A stretch of DNA of 64,000 bases from Enorma burkinafasonensis (GCF_902150035.1 NZ_LR597501.1:1-64000); one strand, 5' to 3'; shown: positions 46,079 to 54,783, numbered from the stretch's first letter. Numbers and translations are program-made. The notes: generated from the letters alone by a model not told the origin.

Positions 46079-47449
46079 ATGGATAGCCGCGAGATCTCAT
46101 CCGTCCTTTCCGGCAAAACGTACTTCATCCGCACCTTCGGCTGCCAGATGAACCTGCATGACTCCGAGCGGGTGTCGGGCCTGCTCGATTCCCTGGGCTG
46201 CTCGCTTGTCGCGGAACCCGCCGACGCCGATATCGTCATCTTCATGACCTGCTGCGTGCGCGAGGCCGCGGACCAGCGTCTCTACGGCCAGTGCAACTCC
46301 TGCAAGAGCCTGCCCACCCCGCCCTCGGGCCGCCGCGTGATCGCGGTGGGCGGCTGCATCGCGCAGCGCGACGGCGAGGGGCTCCTCACCAATGTCGACA
46401 ACGTCGACGTCATCTTCGGCACGCACGCGATCGCCCATGTGGGCGAGCTCATCGCGCAGGCCTTCGGCGACGAGGAGCGCCATATCCTCACCGAGGAGGG
46501 GGAGACCCTTGGCGCCCTCACCATGCCCTGGCATCGCGAACAGAGCTACCATGCGTGGGTGCCCATCATGACGGGCTGCAACAACTTCTGCTCCTACTGC
46601 ATCGTGCCCTACGTGCGCGGCCGCGAGAAGAGCCGCACGATCGAGGAGGTCGTCGACGAGGTGACGGGCCTCGTGCGAACCGGCGTGCGCGAGGTGACGC
46701 TGCTTGGCCAGAACGTGAACTCGTTCGGCCGCGACCGCTACGGGGCGCCGCGCTTCGCCGAGCTCTTGCGCGAGGTCGGCGAGACCGGCATCGAGCGCAT
46801 CCGTTTCACCTCATCGCACCCCAAGGACCTGCTTCCCGAGACCATAGACGCCATGGCGGATGTCCCGGCCGTCATGCCGCATCTCCACCTCGCGGTCCAG
46901 TCCGGCTCGTCGCGCATCCTGAAGCTCATGAACCGCAGGTACACGCGAGAGGACTACCTGGCTCTGGTCGATGCCGTCCGTGCTCGCATCCCCGGCATCG
47001 CCCTCACCACCGATATCATCGTCGGTTTCCCCGGCGAGACCGAGGAGGACTTCCAGGAGACCTTGAGCCTCGCCGAGACCGTCGGGTACGCCCAGGCCTT
47101 CACGTTCATCTACTCGCGGCGCGCGGGCACCCCCGCCGCAGAGATCCCCGACGACACGCCGCGCGAGGTCATCCAGGACCGCTTCGACCGTCTGGTCAAG
47201 GTCATCGAGCGGACCGCCTTCGACTTCAACCAGCATGAGCTCGGCTGCATCGTCCCCGTGCTCGTCGAGGGGTCCTCCAAGAAGGACGCGGCAATCCTGC
47301 AGGGCAAGAGCCCCAAGAACCAGACCGTCCACGCGCCGGTGCCCGAGGGCGCCTGCGTCGAGGGCCTCATCGGCAAGATCGTCGACGTGCACATCGACCG
47401 CGCCCGCACCTGGTACCTCTCCGGAACGGTTGTCGGCGAGGCCCGATGA
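46079..47449 (+). CDS. miaB: tRNA-2-methylthio-N6-dimethylallyladenosine synthase MiaB
   Basis: MiaB adds the methylthio group to i6A37 of tRNA. The UPF0004 start TFGCQMNLHDSERVSG is typical of MiaB. The usual NTCxVRE motif reads MTCCVREAA, keeping the cysteine but replacing Asn with Met. The radical SAM motif CNNFCSYC has cysteines at residues 167, 171 and 174, and a TRAM domain ends the protein. Length is 456 residues. ATG 46079 starts one base after spoVS. miaA, which makes the i6A substrate, overlaps its stop. Confidence 0.94.
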   Translation: MDSREISSVLSGKTYFIRTFGCQMNLHDSERVSGLLDSLGCSLVAEPADADIVIFMTCCVREAADQRLYGQCNSCKSLPTPPSGRRVIAVGGCIAQRDGEGLLTNVDNVDVIFGTHAIAHVGELIAQAFGDEERHILTEEGETLGALTMPWHREQSYHAWVPIMTGCNNFCSYCIVPYVRGREKSRTIEEVVDEVTGLVRTGVREVTLLGQNVNSFGRDRYGAPRFAELLREVGETGIERIRFTSSHPKDLLPETIDAMADVPAVMPHLHLAVQSGSSRILKLMNRRYTREDYLALVDAVRARIPGIALTTDIIVGFPGETEEDFQETLSLAETVGYAQAFTFIYSRRAGTPAAEIPDDTPREVIQDRFDRLVKVIERTAFDFNQHELGCIVPVLVEGSSKKDAAILQGKSPKNQTVHAPVPEGACVEGLIGKIVDVHIDRARTWYLSGTVVGEAR

Positions 47450-48366
47450 GTGAGGTGGTCCTCGCCGTCGTGGGGCCGACTGCGGTCGGCAAGAGCGCGG
47501 TCGCAGACATCGTCGCGTCGCGCCTCTCTTCAGAGGTGGTCTCGGCTGATGCCATGCAGGTGTACCGCGGCATGGATATCGGCACGGCGAAGACGCCAGT
47601 CGCCGATCGGCCGGTCCCCCTGCGCATGGTCGATGTCACCGATCCGGACGTCGCCTACTCGGCGGCGCTCTTCCAGCGCGACGCGCGCGCCATCATCGAC
47701 GGCCTGCTCGCGGACGGCAGGACGCCGGTCGTTTGCGGCGGCACCGGGCTCTACGTGCGCGCCGTCCTCGATGAGATGGATTTCCCCGCCGGTGAGGTAG
47801 GCGGCTCGAGCCGTGAGCGCTACGAGCACATCGCCGCGTCTGAAGGGGAGGACGCCCTCTACCGACTCCTCGCCGAGCGCGACCCCGAGAGTGCCGCGTG
47901 TATCCACCCGCATAACGTGCGCCGCGTCGTCCGGGCGCTCGAGATGCTCGACGAGGGGACGTCGTATGCCCGGCAGCGTGCCGGTTTCTCCACGCCGCGC
48001 GAGCACTACCCGACGCGCTACTTCGGGCTCACGATGGAACGGTCCCGCCTCTACGAGCGCATCGACCGCCGCGTGGACGCCATGATGGATGCCGGCCTTC
48101 TCGACGAGGTCCGCGGCCTCATGGAGCAGGGCGCCGGACCCGCGCTCACGGCGCGGCAGGCCATCGGCTACAAGGAGCTCATCGACGTGCTCGAGGGCCA
48201 CGCGAACCTCGACGACGCCGTCGAGCTCATCAAGCGACGCAGCCGTCGCTATGCGAAGCGGCAGCTCACCTGGTTCAGACGTGACCGGCGCATCACCTGG
48301 CTCGACCTCGATGAGCTGACCGTCGAGGACGCAGCCATGCGCATACTCGATTCGATGGGGGAGTAG
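47446..48366 (+). CDS. miaA: tRNA dimethylallyltransferase
   Basis: MiaA transfers a dimethylallyl group to A37 of tRNAs that read codons starting with U. The P-loop GPTAVGKSA is at residues 10-18, with the DAMQVYRGMDIGTAK segment after it. Length is 306 residues. The start overlaps the miaB stop (ATGA), so the two enzymes that act in sequence on i6A are coupled. hflX begins directly after its stop. Confidence 0.95.
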   Translation: MSEVVLAVVGPTAVGKSAVADIVASRLSSEVVSADAMQVYRGMDIGTAKTPVADRPVPLRMVDVTDPDVAYSAALFQRDARAIIDGLLADGRTPVVCGGTGLYVRAVLDEMDFPAGEVGGSSRERYEHIAASEGEDALYRLLAERDPESAACIHPHNVRRVVRALEMLDEGTSYARQRAGFSTPREHYPTRYFGLTMERSRLYERIDRRVDAMMDAGLLDEVRGLMEQGAGPALTARQAIGYKELIDVLEGHANLDDAVELIKRRSRRYAKRQLTWFRRDRRITWLDLDELTVEDAAMRILDSMGE

Positions 48367-49656
48367 ATGGGTCGGTTCCCGTTCGTCACGACCGAGCTCG
48401 AACCCGAGCGCGCCGTCCTCGTGGGCGTAGAGCAGCGCGATACCCGCTGGCCCCTCGAGCGCTCCCTCGACGAGCTCGAGCGCCTCGCCGATACCGCGGG
48501 TGCCGTCGTGGTCGCGCGCCTCACCCAACGGCTCGAGAAGCCGAACCCCCGGTCCTTCATCGGTTCCGGCAAGCTTGAGGAGCTCGTGGGCCTTGTCCAT
48601 AGACTCGACGCAGACGTGGTCATCTTCGACGACGACCTCACGCCCTCGCAGCAGACCGTTCTCGAGAAGGCCGTCGGCTCACCGGTCAAGATCATCGACC
48701 GCACGGCGCTCATCCTCGACATCTTCGGCCTCCATGCCCAGACGCGCGAGGGCAGGTTGCAGGTTCAGCTCGCTCAGCTCCAGTACCTCCTTCCTCGCCT
48801 GCGGGGCATGTGGAGCCATCTAGCTAAAGAGCAGACGCGCGGCGGCATCGGGAGCCGTTTCGGGCAGGGCGAGACGCAGCTCGAAGTCGACCGGCGCCTG
48901 GTGAGGAGCAGGATCGCCGTCGTGAAGCGCGAACTCCGCGAGGTCGAGAAGCGCCGCGGGGTGCAATCCAAGGAACGCGTCGCCTCGCCGGCGTTCCGCG
49001 TCGCCTTTGCCGGGTACACCAACGCGGGCAAGTCGTCGCTTTTGAACCGCCTCACCGGATCGGACGTTCTCGCCCAGGACAAGCTCTTCGCCACGCTCGA
49101 TCCCACCACGCGCTCCTACCGGCTGCCGGGCGGCCGCGCCATGACCATCACCGATACCGTCGGCTTCATCCAGAAGCTGCCGCATGGGCTCGTCAACGCG
49201 TTCAAGTCGACGCTCTCCGAGGTTCGTGATGCCGATCTGCTCCTCAAGGTCGCCGATGCGTCCGACGCCAACCTCACGCGCCAGCTGGAGGCGGTCGACC
49301 GCGTCCTCGATGAGATCGACGCGGACGAGGTCCGCTCCTGCGTGGTGCTCAACAAGGTCGACCTCATCGACGACCTTCAGCGGGTCGAGCTCAAGCGGCT
49401 CTATCCCGATGCCGTCTTCGTTTCGGCTGCCACCGGTGAGGGCATCGATGAGCTCGTAGCGCGCATCGGTCTCGAGGCGGCCGCGCTCGACGTCCTCGTG
49501 GACGTCTTGATCCCGTATCGCGAGGGGAAGCTCCTGAAGGTCCTGCACGAGTGCGGGACGATCCTCAACGAGAGCTACGAGGAGTCCGGCACGCACGTCC
49601 TCGCCAAGCTGCCCCAGCGTCTCGCGGCCCGCGTCTCGGATTTCCGGGTCTCTTAA
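48367..49656 (+). CDS. hflX: GTPase HflX
   Basis: HflX is a ribosome-associated GTPase that splits stalled 70S ribosomes. The N-terminal HflX domain includes FIGSGKLEEL and DDDLTPSQQTVLEKA. A coiled linker precedes the G domain, with P-loop GYTNAGKSS at residues 216-224, then DTVGFIQKLP and NKVDL. Length is 429 residues. The ATG follows the miaA stop without a gap. It converges with the minus-strand gene only 6 bases beyond its stop, with no terminator visible between them. Confidence 0.95.
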   Translation: MGRFPFVTTELEPERAVLVGVEQRDTRWPLERSLDELERLADTAGAVVVARLTQRLEKPNPRSFIGSGKLEELVGLVHRLDADVVIFDDDLTPSQQTVLEKAVGSPVKIIDRTALILDIFGLHAQTREGRLQVQLAQLQYLLPRLRGMWSHLAKEQTRGGIGSRFGQGETQLEVDRRLVRSRIAVVKRELREVEKRRGVQSKERVASPAFRVAFAGYTNAGKSSLLNRLTGSDVLAQDKLFATLDPTTRSYRLPGGRAMTITDTVGFIQKLPHGLVNAFKSTLSEVRDADLLLKVADASDANLTRQLEAVDRVLDEIDADEVRSCVVLNKVDLIDDLQRVELKRLYPDAVFVSAATGEGIDELVARIGLEAAALDVLVDVLIPYREGKLLKVLHECGTILNESYEESGTHVLAKLPQRLAARVSDFRVS

Positions 49657-49662
49657 AACCCA

Positions 49663-50400
49663 TCACGGCGCGATGAGGCGAATCCCCTCGAAGAGCACGA
49701 TGAGCAACGGCTGATGGACCAGGTAGATCTCCAGGCTGTGCCTACCGATCAAGGCGAGGGGCCCGCAATGGGATGAGATCATCGCCGCGGGCGGCTCGCT
49801 ACCGTACCGTTCCATGAACAGACGCTGGCAGAACGCCCCAGCGAGATACATGAAGAGATAGGGGAGCAGCGGATAGTAATCTCCCGAAGAGAAGGTAGGG
49901 GAGGGGAAGCCCAGCCAGGCGAGGCCCTCCACCGCGTAGCGCGCGTGAGGCACGGCATAGGTGATGCCGAAGAGCGCGAGCGTACCGAACAGCCCGAGTG
50001 CAGGCGGCACGCGCTTGAGCACGGGCTCGGCGACGCAGTACACGGCGGTGCTCGCTGCCATGCAGAACAGGATTCCGAACGTGACAGCGGTGTCCACGCC
50101 AGCCAGAGCCGTCGCCGCGAAGACGAGAAGGGCGCAGAGGGCATAGCGCACCGCCCTTCTCGCATTGCTTCTGCTGTAGGCGGTCATCCATCCGGCAAGC
50201 AGGAGGAACACCCAGCTGATCGAGCAGCGCCATACGTTTTGGATGATCGGCTCCTGGAACCAAGCGAGGTCATAGCCGTAAAGATAGGCTGCGTCGTAGG
50301 CGGCATGGAAGAGCACCATCGAGACGATGGTTAACCCGCGAACCTCATCCAACAGCACCAGGCGGGCCGTTGCTTCCTGCTTGTTCGTGCTCTGCGGCAT
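49663..50400 (-). CDS. DUF1624 / heparan-alpha-glucosaminide acetyltransferase-like membrane protein
   Basis: The protein has about seven hydrophobic segments in 245 residues. The N-terminal [21 protein letters not shown] and C-terminal GRHSLEIYLVHQPLL motifs are those of the DUF1624 / HGSNAT-related acyltransferase group. These proteins are thought to move acyl groups across membranes for surface glycan modification; no substrate is known here. It begins 14 bases after the lexA stop on the same strand and is probably transcribed with it, so it might be drawn into the SOS response. Confidence 0.8.
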   Translation of the reverse strand: MPQSTNKQEATARLVLLDEVRGLTIVSMVLFHAAYDAAYLYGYDLAWFQEPIIQNVWRCSISWVFLLLAGWMTAYSRSNARRAVRYALCALLVFAATALAGVDTAVTFGILFCMAASTAVYCVAEPVLKRVPPALGLFGTLALFGITYAVPHARYAVEGLAWLGFPSPTFSSGDYYPLLPYLFMYLAGAFCQRLFMERYGSEPPAAMISSHCGPLALIGRHSLEIYLVHQPLLIVLFEGIRLIAP

Positions 50401-50414
50401 GAGATGGGGTGCCC

Positions 50415-51056
50415 CTATCCGAGGCGACGCATCAGGGCGACGACTTTACCGAGGATCTGCGGGTTGTCGGCGTAGATGGGCTCCATGGCGTCGTTCTCGG
50501 GCTGGAGGCGCACACGGCCGCGCTCCTTGTAGAACGTCTTGACCGTCGCCTCGCCGTCGATCATCGCCACGACGATCTCGCCGTTCATGGCGCTCTTCTG
50601 CTCGCGGACGATGAGGTAGTCGCCGTTGTAGATGCCGACGTTGATCATCGAGTCACCATGGACCTCGAGGACGAACGAGGAGGAATCGGTTGCGATCTCG
50701 GTGGGGAGCGTGAAGGTGTCCTCGACGTTCTGCTCGGCGAGGATCGGCATGCCGGCGGCGACGCGGCCGACCAGCGGGAGCGATACGGTGCCGCGCTCGG
50801 GTGACTCCTTGACCTCGGCGAGGTTGACCGAGGAACCGTCCTCGTTGAAGAGCTCGAGGGCGCGCGGCTTGGTGGCATCGCGCTTGATGAGACCGCGCTC
50901 CTCCAGGGCGCTCAGATGGGCATGCACCGTGGAGGGGGAGGAGAGGCCGACGGCTGCAGCCATCTCGCGCACACTGGGCGGATAACCCTTCTCCAGCTGA
51001 TACGAACGGATGAAGTCGTAGATCTGCTGCTGGCGCTTCGAGATCTTGCGTGCCAT
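50415..51056 (-). CDS. lexA: SOS repressor LexA
   Basis: LexA represses SOS genes and cleaves itself when RecA filaments form. The N-terminal winged helix covers about residues 1-70. The cleavage site Ala-Gly is at 101-102 in GRVAAGMP, and the catalytic pair is Ser136 in HGDSM and Lys173 in ATVKTFY. Length is 213 residues. The start codon at 51056-51054 has AAAGGAGC upstream and gives MARKISKRQQ; a start 24 bases further upstream is rejected. SOS boxes fill the gap to the divergent LysM gene. Confidence 0.96.
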   Translation of the reverse strand: MARKISKRQQQIYDFIRSYQLEKGYPPSVREMAAAVGLSSPSTVHAHLSALEERGLIKRDATKPRALELFNEDGSSVNLAEVKESPERGTVSLPLVGRVAAGMPILAEQNVEDTFTLPTEIATDSSSFVLEVHGDSMINVGIYNGDYLIVREQKSAMNGEIVVAMIDGEATVKTFYKERGRVRLQPENDAMEPIYADNPQILGKVVALMRRLG

Positions 51057-51073
51057 CGGAGCTCCTTTCAAAC

Positions 51074-51143
51074 CAAACATTTGTTCGATTTCTTCTTGAC
51101 AGGAACAACTGTTCGAAGATAATGATATACGAACATCCGTTCT
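51074..51143. promoter_or_regulatory. Three SOS (LexA) boxes in the lexA / LysM intergenic region
   Basis: CAAACATTTGTTCG 51074-51087, GGAACAACTGTTCG 51102-51115 and CGAACATCCGTTCT 51130-51143 each match CGAAC-N4-GTTCG with one or two differences. On the plus strand TTGACA 51096-51101 and GATAAT 51118-51123 (16-base spacer) form a promoter for the LysM gene. The second box lies in its spacer and the third over its start point. The first box lies within about 30 bases of the lexA start codon and should control lexA itself. Confidence 0.85.
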
Positions 51144-51210
51144 TGCGCCAGACCTTTTGTCCGGGCCGCACGGTATAACAGGTTCGACACAAGCAGAGAG
51201 GAGACGCGTT

Positions 51211-51672
51211 ATGTACCAGGATTGCCTTATCGACGGGAACCTCGCCCTTTCCGTCAGCCAGAACCCGTCTCAGGAACCGAGCCGTCGTTTCGAGACCAAG
51301 ATCTACGCGCTGCCGGCGCAACATGTCTCCAAGGCGTCCGCACCTCGCGTTTCCGCTAAGCATCAGGCATCCTCGCTGCCGAAGCTGGCTTTGTCCCTAA
51401 TCGCCGTGACCGCTATGGTCGCCGCATTGGTCTTTGTCGCCCATGCCGTCGTCGCCCACGAGTCGTCGGCGTTCGAGGAAGCTCTCGCCACCACGGCGAC
51501 GCAGAGCGTGGAGGTCCGCCCGGGCGATTCTCTCTGGGCGCTTGCGGAAGCGTATCCGGTAGAGGGCATGACGACACAGGATACCGCCGAGCTCATCCGT
51601 GCGTGGAACGGTCTCGAGTCGGCGACGCTGCAGCCCGGCATGGAGCTTTCGGTCGCCTCCCAGGCCGATTAA
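51211..51672 (+). CDS. LysM-domain membrane protein, likely SOS cell-division inhibitor (YneA-like)
   Basis: The protein has 153 residues: a cytoplasmic N-terminus of about 55 residues, one membrane helix (about 58-82) and a C-terminal LysM domain (SVEVRPGDSLWALAEAY, about 99-148) that should bind peptidoglycan outside. ATG 51211 has GAGAGGAG upstream. It is divergent from lexA and has LexA boxes in its promoter. In Bacillus subtilis the gene divergent from lexA is yneA, a LysM membrane protein that stops division during SOS. Same place, control and architecture suggest the same job, though the 55-residue N-terminal tail is longer than in YneA. Confidence 0.78.
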   Translation: MYQDCLIDGNLALSVSQNPSQEPSRRFETKIYALPAQHVSKASAPRVSAKHQASSLPKLALSLIAVTAMVAALVFVAHAVVAHESSAFEEALATTATQSVEVRPGDSLWALAEAYPVEGMTTQDTAELIRAWNGLESATLQPGMELSVASQAD

Positions 51673-51730
51673 GCGAGCGACATTCAGCTAAGCGTTTCTT
51701 CACTACAACATCTGGTGTCGCGAACTCCTT

Positions 51731-51753
51731 ATAGCATCGATATATGCTATCCT
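51731..51753 (+). promoter_or_regulatory. Inverted repeat overlapping a -10-like site before nrdR
   Basis: ATAGCAT 51731-51737 and ATGCTAT 51744-51750 are inverted copies, and the second overlaps TATCCT 51748-51753, a possible -10 for nrdR. It could be an operator. It does not match the usual NrdR box well. Confidence 0.35.
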
Positions 51754-51781
51754 GATTCGGTTGCCATAAGGAGGAGACATA

Positions 51782-52225
51782 ATGCGCTGTCCCAAATGCG
51801 GCGGCGATGACACCCGCGTGGTCGATTCGCGCATGCAGGATGCCACCAACGCCATCAAACGCCGTCGAGAGTGCCGTTCCTGCGGGTACCGGTTCACGAC
51901 GTTTGAGCGTTGCGAGGACCCCATCGAGGTCATCAAGAGCGATGGCACGACCCAGCCGTTCGACCGCAACAAGCTGCTCGTCGGCCTCATGAGGGCAACC
52001 TCGAAACGCGATATCGACCTCGCGCAGCTCAACGGCCTCATCGACGATATAGAGCTCGAGCTTCGCGGCAGGACGCTACGGGCTGTATCCTCCCATGAAC
52101 TCGGCGACATGGTACTTAAGCGCCTCGAGCGCATCGACAAGGTCGCGTACATCAGGTTCGCTTCCGTCTATCGCGATTTCAAGAACATCGAGGAGTTCCT
52201 CCAGGAACTCGACAAGCTGAGGTGA
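51782..52225 (+). CDS. nrdR: Transcriptional repressor NrdR
   Basis: NrdR senses ATP/dATP and represses ribonucleotide reductase genes. The zinc ribbon has CPKCGGDDT and CRSCGYRF, with RRRECRSCG before the latter. An ATP-cone (VIKSDGTTQPFDRNKLLVGL) follows. Length is 147 residues. ATG 51782 has AAGGAGGAGA upstream. Its stop overlaps the region used to start dut; both act on nucleotide pools. Confidence 0.96.
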   Translation: MRCPKCGGDDTRVVDSRMQDATNAIKRRRECRSCGYRFTTFERCEDPIEVIKSDGTTQPFDRNKLLVGLMRATSKRDIDLAQLNGLIDDIELELRGRTLRAVSSHELGDMVLKRLERIDKVAYIRFASVYRDFKNIEEFLQELDKLR

Positions 52226-52230
52226 TCTAC

Positions 52231-52674
52231 GTGAATAGGGTTTCAGTCAACATCAAACGGCTCGATCCTTCGGTCGAGCTGCCTTCCTACGCCTACGAGG
52301 GCGATGCCGGGCTCGATCTGCGCGCTAACGAGGATGTCACCATCGAGCCCCACGAGCGCGCCCTGGTCGGTACCGGCCTCGCCATCGCGCTTCCCGACGG
52401 GTACGCCGGCTTCGTCCAGCCCCGCAGCGGCATGGCCCTCAAGCGCGGCCTCTCCATCGCGAACACCCCAGGTCTTATCGATGCCCACTACCGGGGCGAG
52501 CTCAAGATCATCTGCGTCAATCTCGACGCCCATGAGCCCATTCACATCGAGCGCGGCGAGCGCATCGCCCAGCTCGTGATCCAGCAGGTTCCCATCGTGA
52601 ACCTCGTCGAGGTCGATGAACTCGATGAGACCGACAGGGGTTCCGGCGGCTTCGGCTCTAGTGGAACCAACTAG
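52231..52674 (+). CDS. dut: Deoxyuridine 5'-triphosphate nucleotidohydrolase
   Basis: Dut hydrolyses dUTP to dUMP, keeping uracil out of DNA and feeding dTMP synthesis. All trimeric dUTPase motifs are seen: AGLDLRA, PRSGMALKRG, NTPGLIDAHYRGE, ERIAQLVI and the C-terminal RGSGGFGSSG. Length is 147 residues from GTG 52231, which has GAGGTGA just upstream. GTG 52222 is in frame but overlaps that ribosome site. It is cotranscribed with nrdR. Confidence 0.95.
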   Translation: MNRVSVNIKRLDPSVELPSYAYEGDAGLDLRANEDVTIEPHERALVGTGLAIALPDGYAGFVQPRSGMALKRGLSIANTPGLIDAHYRGELKIICVNLDAHEPIHIERGERIAQLVIQQVPIVNLVEVDELDETDRGSGGFGSSGTN

Positions 52675-52725
52675 CGGTTCCTGAGCATAGGTAGTAGAAG
52701 AACAATCCAAGGAAAAGGGGAGTAT

Positions 52726-54069
52726 ATGGAATCGTTCTTCAAACTTGGTGAGCGTGGGTCTTCCACGGCTACGGAGATCCGTGCCGGCCTGACCACGTTC
52801 TTGGCGATGGCCTACATCATCATCGTGAACCCGAGCATCTTGTCTGCTGCTGGGATTCCCGAGACCGCGGCCGTCACCGCCACGTGCATCGGCGCCGCGA
52901 TCATGACGATCGCCATGGGCCTGTTCTCCAACCGCCCGCTCGCGTGCGCGTCGGGCATGGGCATCAATTCGATCGTCGCCTTCACGCTCTGCCTCAGCAT
53001 GGGCGTGAGCTGGCCGACCGCCATGGCCGTCATCTTCGTCGAGGGCATCGCCATCCTCATCCTTGTGCTTTGCGGCCTGCGCGAGGCCATCATGGACGCC
53101 ATCCCGGTCTCGCTGCGTCACGGCATCTCGATCGGCCTCGGCCTCTTCATCGCCATGATCGGCCTCAAGGACGGCGGCGTGATCGTCGCCAACTCCGACA
53201 CGCTCGTGTCTCTTGGCAAGGTCATCGGTGAGGACGGCGCCTACAACTTCACCTTCGTCATCGGCATCATCTCGATCGTGCTCACGGTCATCCTGTACTC
53301 GATGAAGGTCAAGGGCGCCCTGCTCTGGGGCATCATCATCTCCGCCGTCATCGGTATCCCGCTGGGCGTGACGCCGCTTCCCGCTGGTGTGGTCGCCCCG
53401 CTCGATTTCTCGACGTTCGCTGCTCCGTTCCAGGTCAGCGAAGCCTCCGGTGTCATGGGCGTCATCGAGGTCGTCACCACGCCGACCCTTCTGCTCATGG
53501 CGTTCTCGCTCATGATGAGCGACTTCTTCGACACGATGGGTACCGCCATGGCTGTCGCCAAGCAGGGTGACTTCCTTACCGAGGACGGCAAGGTCGAGGA
53601 CATCAAGCCCATCCTGATCGTGGATTCCTCTGCAGCCATCGCGGGCGGCTTCCTCGGCGCCTCCTCGATCACTACGTTCGTCGAGTCCGCCTCCGGTGCC
53701 GCCGACGGCGGCCGTACCGGCCTGACCTCGGTGTTTGCGGGTATCCTGTTCCTGCTCGCCGCGTTCTTCTCGCCGCTCATCAACTGCATTCCCTCCGCTG
53801 CCACCTGCGGCGCGCTTGTGTTCGTCGGCTTCCTCATGATGAGCGATGTCGTCGATATCGACTGGTCCGATCCGCTTGAGGCGTTCCCGGCGTTCATGAT
53901 CATCGCTGGCATCCCGTTCACGTACTCGATCTCCAACGGCATCGGCCTCGGCTTTATCACCTATGTGATCGTCTCCGTCGTCACCGGCAACATCAAGAAG
54001 GTCCGCCCGCTCATGTGGGTCGCCGCTCTTGCGTTCCTGGTGTACTTCCTCATGACCATCACTGCGTAG
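52726..54069 (+). CDS. NCS2 family purine permease (guanine/hypoxanthine type)
   Basis: This is a nucleobase:cation symporter of the AzgA-like NCS2 group (PbuG-like), importing guanine, hypoxanthine or adenine. About 12 to 14 hydrophobic segments fill 447 residues. The start (GLTTFLAMAYIIIVNPSIL), SDFFDTMGT and SSITTFVESASGAADGGRTGLTSV motifs are typical. ATG 52726 has AAGGGGAG upstream. No purine riboswitch fits in the 51 bases before it. A strong terminator follows. apt at 59507 would use imported adenine. Confidence 0.92.
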   Translation: MESFFKLGERGSSTATEIRAGLTTFLAMAYIIIVNPSILSAAGIPETAAVTATCIGAAIMTIAMGLFSNRPLACASGMGINSIVAFTLCLSMGVSWPTAMAVIFVEGIAILILVLCGLREAIMDAIPVSLRHGISIGLGLFIAMIGLKDGGVIVANSDTLVSLGKVIGEDGAYNFTFVIGIISIVLTVILYSMKVKGALLWGIIISAVIGIPLGVTPLPAGVVAPLDFSTFAAPFQVSEASGVMGVIEVVTTPTLLLMAFSLMMSDFFDTMGTAMAVAKQGDFLTEDGKVEDIKPILIVDSSAAIAGGFLGASSITTFVESASGAADGGRTGLTSVFAGILFLLAAFFSPLINCIPSAATCGALVFVGFLMMSDVVDIDWSDPLEAFPAFMIIAGIPFTYSISNGIGLGFITYVIVSVVTGNIKKVRPLMWVAALAFLVYFLMTITA

Positions 54070-54109
54070 GGGAGTACCGCTACCACGTCATATTATTTGT
54101 GACTGATTC

Positions 54110-54150
54110 AACGGCGCTGAATGATTTCGATCGTTCAGCGCCGTTATTTT
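54110..54150 (+). terminator. Intrinsic terminator of the permease gene
   Basis: AACGGCGCTGAA 54110-54121 pairs perfectly with TTCAGCGCCGTT 54134-54145, and ATTTTTGTTG follows. Confidence 0.9.
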
Positions 54151-54748
54151 TGTTGTTATTCTCGTGCTCAGCGTGAAGGCAGCATCTTCAGATTTCAGGT
54201 ACGTCGCGAGGGATGATTATCAATAAGAGTAATCCTATGAAAATTACCATAAGTTAGGTGCCTAAGTATTGTTGTAGTAGTCAGATAATTCAAAATTGTA
54301 CGATTGGTGCCCAAATCGGAGATTCAGTCAAAGTAGTTAGCTGCTATTTTGATGCCAGATATCCACCGTAAGGAGAATCACCACTGCTAAACACCGAGGT
54401 TACTATTCGCAAAATCGAAACATTTGTCTATCTCGTTGAGTCGATCTCGGAGAAGCACTATTTGAAGATGCTGGTTGCGATTTATAACTGCCTATACATA
54501 AGAGATTGCTTCGGGCTCCAAGCAGAATGATCTCATTGAGACTTGTGCCTCACTACATAATTCAGGATGCTTGTCGGGCATGCATGTAGAACAAGGGAAA
54601 TAAGCGCAATAGCTGTTGTAAACTCAAGAGATGAACAAAGGAATTAATTGCTGTTGCGTTTTGGAGCTCTGTCAAACCAGTTTCAAAGTGAAAGCTACTA
54701 ATCGTTTCAGGATAATATATCTTATGTAAAGTAGTAATGATTGAGCAA
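54151..54748. other. AT-rich intergenic stretch with no intact gene
   Basis: About 600 bases are visibly AT-rich compared with the rest of the window. No long open frame, RNA gene or repeat array is seen. A ribosome-site-like TAAGGAG at 54369-54375 is followed by a short frame without a normal start codon, described separately. Another short frame at 54562-54768 on the minus strand runs through the degV terminator and is not credible. The stretch looks like the remains of acquired or decayed DNA. Confidence 0.6.
54384..54530 (+). pseudogene. Possible remnant of a decayed gene
   Basis: A frame of 48 codons opens at CTG 54384, 8 bases after TAAGGAG, and ends at TGA 54528-54530. It reads LLNTEVTIRKIETFVYLVES and on, with a plausible helical composition. 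There is no ATG, GTG or TTG at the expected place. It may be the 5' end of a lost gene in the AT-rich stretch. No family is recognised and chance is a real possibility. Confidence 0.2.
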
Positions 54749-54768
54749 ATGGGGGCGCGAGCCCCCAT
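54749..54768 (-). terminator. Terminator of degV
   Basis: ATGGGGGC 54749-54756 and GCCCCCAT 54761-54768 form a perfect 8-bp stem with a 4-base loop, 15 bases after the degV stop on the minus strand. TTGCTC follows, so the U-tract is weak. Confidence 0.65.
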
Positions 54769-54783
54769 TCTTGATCAGATGTT

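Noticed and set aside
52675-52725. Purine riboswitch before the NCS2 permease
   Set aside because: Only 51 bases lie between dut and the permease, too short for the aptamer and its expression platform.
54562-54768. 68-codon minus-strand frame in the AT-rich gap
   Set aside because: Its 5' part lies in the degV terminator hairpin and no ribosome site or motif is present.
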